NCBI GenBank assembly: GCA_030620095.1
Contig: JAUTXW010001353.1
Coordinates: 62,001 to 126,000, forward strand
Direction: 5' to 3'
Source of the DNA: Kuschelorhynchus macadamiae
Taxonomy: Eukaryota; Arthropoda; Insecta; Coleoptera; Curculionidae
Length of the DNA: 64,000 nucleotides
The translations under genes and the position numbers were made by a program. Position 1 is the stretch's first letter. Each line of letters begins with the position of its first letter. The notes beneath the pieces are model-generated. The model saw only the letters and a program-made list of their open reading frames with translations. It did no database searches and was not told the DNA's origin. This document shows, one piece after another, positions 60,016-64,000 of this stretch.

Positions 60016-60891
60016 ATGAATACATTTAAAGAGAATTTAACTAAACTGGTTCATTCTCTTGCAGATGAATCCAGAAACAATTTAAATATGGAAATTTTAT
60101 CCATTTTGGGAGAGGAAAGGGTAGCCAAGAACTCGTATGGAAAACCCATCCATGCAGATATAGCTTTGCGATGGAATAATATTTTAACTGGTGGCCTGGA
60201 TGACGAAACCAGAAATTGTCTAATTGAAAAATATTTGCCTCCAGAAAATTGTACCTTAATAAATCCACCTTCAATAAACCCCGAGGTAAAAATTGCTATC
60301 TCGGAAAGTATTTTACGTAGAGACGAAAGGCTAGTGCAGTTACAACAACAGATTGCAGCTAGCTTATCAGCTATTGGTCTGGCCCTTACAAAGATGCTGG
60401 AAAAACCAGAAATAGAAGAAAAGAAAGAGCAGATGCAGATATTAAGTGATGCAGGTAGATTATTATCAAATATCCACTATTCGGAGTCACGATCTAGAAG
60501 GGACCTTATTGCCCTTAATCTCAACAAGGAGCTAAAGGATACGCTAGTAAGTACACCAATATCAAACTTGCTTTTTGGAAATAACGTGGAGGAGCGAATC
60601 AAAACCACCAAGGACTTGGAAAAGTCGGGCCAACAATTAAGGCCCAAGAAGCAACCTTATAACAAGACTGCAGGCAGGATAAATTCGGAAAACTACAAAA
60701 TTCCATTCCCACAGAGATCAGCAGGAGCCAAGAGGAATGGATTTGTAACACCGGCTCCCTTCAGAAGGACCTATCACTCAGCTCCAGCTCCACCTCGCAG
60801 GGGAAACACCTACCGGAAAGGTCAAGTTCCCCGACAGAACAATTACTCGCACAGCAACCCGAGCAACAGAAGGCGCAGTCATCGCATATAG
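60016..60891 (+). CDS. DIRS gag-like ORF
   Basis: 291 codons, intact. The frame is open from 60001, but the first ATG is 60016 (MNTFKENLTKLVHSLADESR). DIALRWNNIL, IEKYLPPENCTLINPPSINP and QQQIAASLSAIGLALTKMLE are the conserved features of the gag-like protein that precedes RT in DIRS elements of insects and other animals. SDAGRLLSNIHYSESRSRRD and NLLFGNNVEERIKTTKDLEK follow. The C-terminus is basic (RRTYHSAPAPPRRGNTYRKG), which suggests nucleic-acid binding. The pol frame starts just after its stop in another frame. Possibly spliced or frameshifted from the RS leader upstream: a GTAAGT lies at 59625-59630. The ORF is among the few long open frames in the element. Confidence 0.8.
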   Translation: MNTFKENLTKLVHSLADESRNNLNMEILSILGEERVAKNSYGKPIHADIALRWNNILTGGLDDETRNCLIEKYLPPENCTLINPPSINPEVKIAISESILRRDERLVQLQQQIAASLSAIGLALTKMLEKPEIEEKKEQMQILSDAGRLLSNIHYSESRSRRDLIALNLNKELKDTLVSTPISNLLFGNNVEERIKTTKDLEKSGQQLRPKKQPYNKTAGRINSENYKIPFPQRSAGAKRNGFVTPAPFRRTYHSAPAPPRRGNTYRKGQVPRQNNYSHSNPSNRRRSHRI

Positions 60892-60896
60892 ACTTT

Positions 60897-61678
60897 CAGG
60901 TTAGTAAACCATGCGGACGCCTGAGACATTTTGTACATAGGTGGCAGAGTTTATTTATAAATAGGACAGTGAGGTCTTATATTAATGGACTGTCAATTCC
61001 ATTTACCAATAATCCCGTGCAAAAGTTCATTCCCACTGAGAATAAATGGTCTCAAAAAGAAAATTTAATTTTAAAAAAGTTATAAAGGCGCAATATCAGC
61101 TGTCAAGAAATGTAAAAAACAATTTATTTCAAAAAAATTTTTTGTACCAAAACCTGATGGGACCTATAGATTAATATTAAATTTAAAAAAACTTAACTCC
61201 TTTGTGGAAAACAAACATTTTAAAATAGAAGATAATAAGGTAGTTGCCCGGCTAATAAGAAAACATTTTTTTATGTGTCGCATTGATTTAAAAGATGCTT
61301 ATTATGTGGTCCCAGTACGAGAAGCACATCAAAAAATACCTAAGATTTATATTCCAGGATGTAATTTATGAATACAAGTGTCTACCTTTTGGGCTCAGCT
61401 GTGCACCTTACATTTTCACAAAAATTTTAAAACCTGTAGTTAGTATGCCAAGAAAAAGGGGGATCCTTTTAGTAGTTTATCTGGATGATTTTTTGATTTT
61501 TGGAAAATCATATATTGAATGTAGCAGAAATACAAATTTAGCAATTAAGACTCTAACATATTTAGGTTTTTTAATTAATCATACAAAATGCAGTCTAATA
61601 CCTAGCAAAATATGTAAATTTTTGGGTTTTATCTATAACTCTTTTTCAATGGAACTATCATTACCAACTGAAAAGTAA
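60897..61678 (+). pseudogene. DIRS reverse transcriptase, frameshifted
   Basis: Three frames are needed. Frame one: KPCGRLRHFVHRWQSLFINR ... NNPVQKFIPTENKWSQKEN. After a shift near 61078: KKFFVPKPDGTYRLILNLKK (motif 2), MCRIDLKDAYYVVPVREAHQ (motif with catalytic Asp). After a one-base gain in an A run near 61330: CLPFGLSCAPYIFTKILKPV, then VVYLDDFLIFGKS (YLDD, catalytic pair at 61484-61489) and KFLGFIYNSFSMELSLPTEK. A TAA at 61676 separates it from the RNase H part in the same frame. The FGLSCAPYIFTK and YLDDFL style is characteristic of DIRS/Ty3-related reverse transcriptases. Enzyme cannot be made from this copy without recoding. Confidence 0.85.
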
Positions 61679-62686
61679 GTTAGAATATCTTGTATTTGCA
61701 AAAAATTTTTAAAATTAAAAATATTTAAGATTAGAGACTTTGCAGAATTTATTGTCATACTGGTTTCAGCATGCCCAGCGATAAAATATGGGTACTTTCA
61801 TTTAAAATCCCTAGAACGTTGTAAACATATCGCTTTAAAACAGGCTAAGGGTTGCTATGATGTACAGATGAAAATACCAGAGACGTTATTTTTTGACATT
61901 AATTGGTTTATAAATAACATAAATACTTCCAATAATATTAGTTTGTCTAAATTTTGCTTAGAGATATTTTCTGATGCATCAAGATCAGGTTGGGGGGCTT
62001 TTTGCAACGGAAAGAGAACGTTGGGATATTGGTCAGATAAAGAACAGGTAGAGCACATAAATTATTTAGAGCTTTTGGCATTGTATTTTGGATTAAAGTG
62101 TTTTGTTTCAAAATTATCAAACTGCAATATTTTATGTCGTGTTGACAACACTACAGCTGTAGCCTGTATAAATAAGAAAGGGAGTGTTAGATTTAATAAA
62201 TTAAATGAAATAACAAGAAAAATTTGGATGTTTTGTGAAAGTAGAAATGTTTTAATTTTTGCTAGCTACATAAATACAAAGCATAATATAGAAGCCGATA
62301 GGGCCTCTCGTCAGGTGCACAAGGAGACGGAATGGTCTTTATCAGATAAAGCCTTTCAAAACATTGTGAATTGTTTTGGACAACCAGATATTGATATATT
62401 TGCTAGTAGGTTGAATAGAAAGTGTCCTATGTTTATATCATGGTTGCGAGACCCAGAGGCACATAAAGTAGATGCCTTTATACTGGATTGGAGCAAACTA
62501 AATTTTTATGCGTTCCCACCCTTTTGTATGATTTTAAAGGTGCTTCAAAAGATAATTGAAGATCGAGCGGAAGGGATAGTAGTTGTTCCTCTCTGGGTCT
62601 CACAACCATGGTATCCTATTTTTAAGTCAATACTAGTTGGTGAACCATTAATCTTTAATCCTAAAAAATTTTTTACTTACCTTTAA
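61679..62686 (+). CDS. DIRS RNase H and downstream domain (separated from RT by one stop)
   Basis: Open from 61679 to the stop ending at 62686; the first ATG in frame is 61868. Counting from there, catalytic acids are D36 (EIFSDASRSGWGAF), E68 (NYLELLAL), D93 (CRVDNTTAVACIN) and D144 (NIEADRASR), a complete RNase H set. The downstream part (DIDIFASRLNRKCPMFISWL, LNFYAFPPFCMILKVLQKII, GIVVVPLWVSQPWYPIFKSI) is the conserved tail found after RNase H in DIRS pol proteins. Normally it would be the C-terminal end of one RT/RNase H polypeptide; the TAA at 61676 cuts it off here. Confidence 0.8.
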   Translation, partial: VRISCICKKFLKLKIFKIRDFAEFIVILVSACPAIKYGYFHLKSLERCKHIALKQAKGCYDVQMKIPETLFFDINWFINNINTSNNISLSKFCLEIFSDASRSGWGAFCNGKRTLGYWSDKEQVEHINYLELLALYFGLKCFVSKLSNCNILCRVDNTTAVACINKKGSVRFNKLNEITRKIWMFCESRNVLIFASYINTKHNIEADRASRQVHKETEWSLSDKAFQNIVNCFGQPDIDIFASRLNRKCPMFISWLRDPEAHKVDAFILDWSKLNFYAFPPFCMILKVLQKIIEDRAEGIVVVPLWVSQPWYPIFKSILVGEPLIFNPKKFFTYL

Positions 62687-62704
62687 TAGGTTACCACACC
62701 CCCT

Positions 62705-63100
62705 TTGGCAGAACCTTACCCTGGTGGCGGGGAGACTATCAGGAGGGCGCTATTGTTAGGAAAGGTGCCTAGAGATTCTTTAGATATACGTTTAAGCTCA
62801 ATTACACCCGCAACATTAAAGCAATATAATGCTGCCTTAAAGTTATGGTGGGAGTTTAGTATAGCAAATAATTTAAATCCCTTTAAAGTTGAAGTTCCAA
62901 CTGTCCTAGAGTTTTTAACCACATATTTTAAGAGAAGGGCTTCATATGGAACTCTTAATAATTACAGATCTGCAATTGCACAAATAGCAGGGCCGGACTT
63001 GGGGCAAGATTTTAGGTTAAAAAGGTTTTTTAAGGGAGTTTTTGGGAAAAGACCTTTGATATCCAATCAAGAGTTTGCCCAAACAATTCTTAGTTTGTAA
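62705..63100 (+). pseudogene. DIRS tyrosine recombinase, N-terminal part only
   Basis: The frame from 62705 gives SLDIRLSSITPATLKQYNAA, LKLWWEFSIANNLNPFKVEV, VLEFLTTYFKRRASYGTLNN and YRSAIAQIAG. This is the SAM-like core-binding domain of a DIRS/Crypton-type tyrosine recombinase. The chain ends at about 130 residues after SNQEFAQTILSL; the catalytic domain with the Arg, His-x-x-Arg and Tyr residues is missing, and 63101-63440 is AT-rich non-coding. It is presumed deleted, leaving the element unable to integrate by itself. Confidence 0.8.
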
Positions 63101-63447
63101 ATTAAAATAATAATTAACATAAATAATAATTTGTTCGTTGGAAAGATGTTTGTTATTTGGTTTGTCTTGTTTTTTACCAAAACCTTTATATTATATGTTA
63201 TGATATTAATTTTTATGTTTTCCTTGTTGTTGTAAGATTAGTGTGTTATAAACTGTTGTGATAAATTACATATTTATTACATTATTATGCTTACATACCC
63301 ATAAGAAAAATTTTCTTTTTTTTTAGACTGTTGATTTGCATATGTTTTGTTTTATGTTCCTTAATGTTGCATATTAACTTAAAAAAAATAAATATATATA
63401 TATATTTTTTTTGAAGTAATTAGTTGTTGCAACTTCTTTAAACATAT

Positions 63448-63545
63448 ACATATGTCTTTATTTATGAGACCAGGCCGAATATAATCATAAGATCAAACGA
63501 ACTTACCAAGTGATGTTCGATCTGATTATATGAAGGCCTCGTCGA
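63448..63545. repeat. DIRS internal complementary region
   Basis: Joint of the reverse complements of both element tips: left-tip half at 63448-63486 and right-tip half at 63487-63545. In the DIRS replication model it templates joining of the two ends into a circle. Confidence 0.85.
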
Positions 63546-63630
63546 AATAAATAAAGTCCCAACCCAACCCAATTTTTTATATTTAAAAAAAAAAAAACCC
63601 AAATTGTGTTGCAACAACGACTTTAAACTA

Positions 63631-63810
63631 GACTGAATACTATCGGCAGAGTTAGGCAAGGGTACGAAGGGATTCTTTTTTGCTTAGCTTTCAAGATTGT
63701 GGACGTATTGGCTAGAGGCGGAGGTACTACATATGTCTTTATTTATTTCGACGAGGCCTTCATATAATCAAGATCGAACATCACTTGGTAAGTTCGTTTG
63801 ATCTTATGAT
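63631..63810. repeat. DIRS right inverted terminal repeat
   Basis: GACTGAATACTATCGGCAGA ... GGCGGAGGTACTAC ... CATATGTCTTTATTTAT pairs with the left repeat; 63755-63810 is an extension absent from the left copy but matched in the internal complementary region. Confidence 0.85.
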
Positions 63811-64000
63811 TTTACGTCATAATTTAAAAAAAATATATTACTCGAACAATCCAAATACTGCTATAGTTCAAAGGCGATATAATCAGTCACGTCCTGGCGG
63901 AAAAGTTCCTAATAGAAATGCAATTAAAAACATTGTTAGACTGTTTGGAAAGACCAAGTCAGTTAAAAGGAGACCCTAGAGAGGTAGAAGACATGAAAGT
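63811..64000 (+). pseudogene. Mariner-type transposase N-terminus, continuing after the DIRS insertion (partial)
   Basis: In frame with an ATG at the DIRS edge: LRHNLKKIYYSNNPNTAIVQ, RRYNQSRPGGKVPNRNAIKN, IVRLFGKTKSVKRRP, a helix-turn-helix region of the DUF4817/mariner kind. A TAG follows RRP at 63977, then RGRRHES continues, so this copy is probably dead. It runs off the window. Together with 58916-58942 it marks the pre-existing element into which DIRS inserted. Confidence 0.55.

Larger units (their letters stand above)
58943..63810 (+). mobile_element. DIRS-type tyrosine-recombinase retrotransposon, nearly full length, defective
   Basis: Left inverted terminal repeat about 58943-59078; right one 63631-63810, inverted and with a 3' extension. 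Between the coding region and the right repeat lies an internal complementary region (63448-63545): its first half is the reverse complement of the left tip (CATATGTCTTTATTTATGAG ... GGCCGAATATAAT) and its second half that of the right tip (CATAAGATCAAACGAACTTA ... CCTCGTCGAAATAAATAAAG). Split inverted repeats plus such a joint region are diagnostic of DIRS elements, which replicate through circular DNA and integrate by a tyrosine recombinase, leaving no target duplication. Gene order: RS-rich leader ORF, gag-like ORF, RT/RNase H, recombinase fragment. The copy cannot be autonomous. Confidence 0.92.

Overview
The window is eukaryotic and AT-rich, and it looks like a piece of an insect chromosome, plausibly a beetle. 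The host-gene proteins resemble arthropod thin/TRIM32, and the repeats (many Tc1/mariner relatives, a DIRS element, a Helitron, jockey/R1-like and other non-LTR fragments) fit a transposon-inflated insect genome. The species cannot be fixed from the sequence alone.

Host gene: one convincing cellular gene was found, the insect orthologue of thin (tn, also called abba; TRIM32 family), on the minus strand. Four coding exons read right to left with GT/AG borders and matching phases: 28104-27970 (start codon and first part of the RING), 17001-15508 (end of RING, B-box, coiled coil, disordered region), 15219-13866 (Ser/Thr/Arg-rich disordered region) and 3259-3081 (first NHL repeat). The remaining NHL exons would lie left of the window. 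Upstream of the start codon an acceptor at 28119-28120 implies at least one non-coding 5' exon further right. About 1,054 residues are visible. The introns are about 11.0, 0.29 and 10.6 kb, and transposon insertion accounts for part of the two large ones.

Intron and upstream content: 1-13.8 kb holds a terminal-inverted-repeat element, a Tc1-like transposase relic, a hAT-like non-autonomous element, a fold-back repeat and one copy of a dispersed repeat family. 17-28 kb holds a truncated non-LTR retrotransposon, two dead mariner copies, a small MITE and a very long (TA)n tract. 28-58 kb (5' of the coding exons: 5' intron or intergenic, undecidable here) holds three or four large copies of the dispersed repeat family, rich in YY1/Pho-like GCCGCCAT motifs, another non-LTR relic, a DD37D mariner with TIRs of about 220 bp, a 1.19-kb Helitron, and further mariner relics.

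Right end: 58943-63810 is a near full-length DIRS-type tyrosine-recombinase retrotransposon with inverted terminal repeats and an internal complementary region. It has an intact gag-like ORF and RNase H, a frameshifted reverse transcriptase and a recombinase lacking its catalytic half. It sits inside the start of another mariner-type transposase gene. I found no CRISPR, rRNA or tRNA genes, and no clearly new cellular system. The most interesting signals are the DIRS architecture, the motif-dense repeat family and the nested/duplicated transposon structures.
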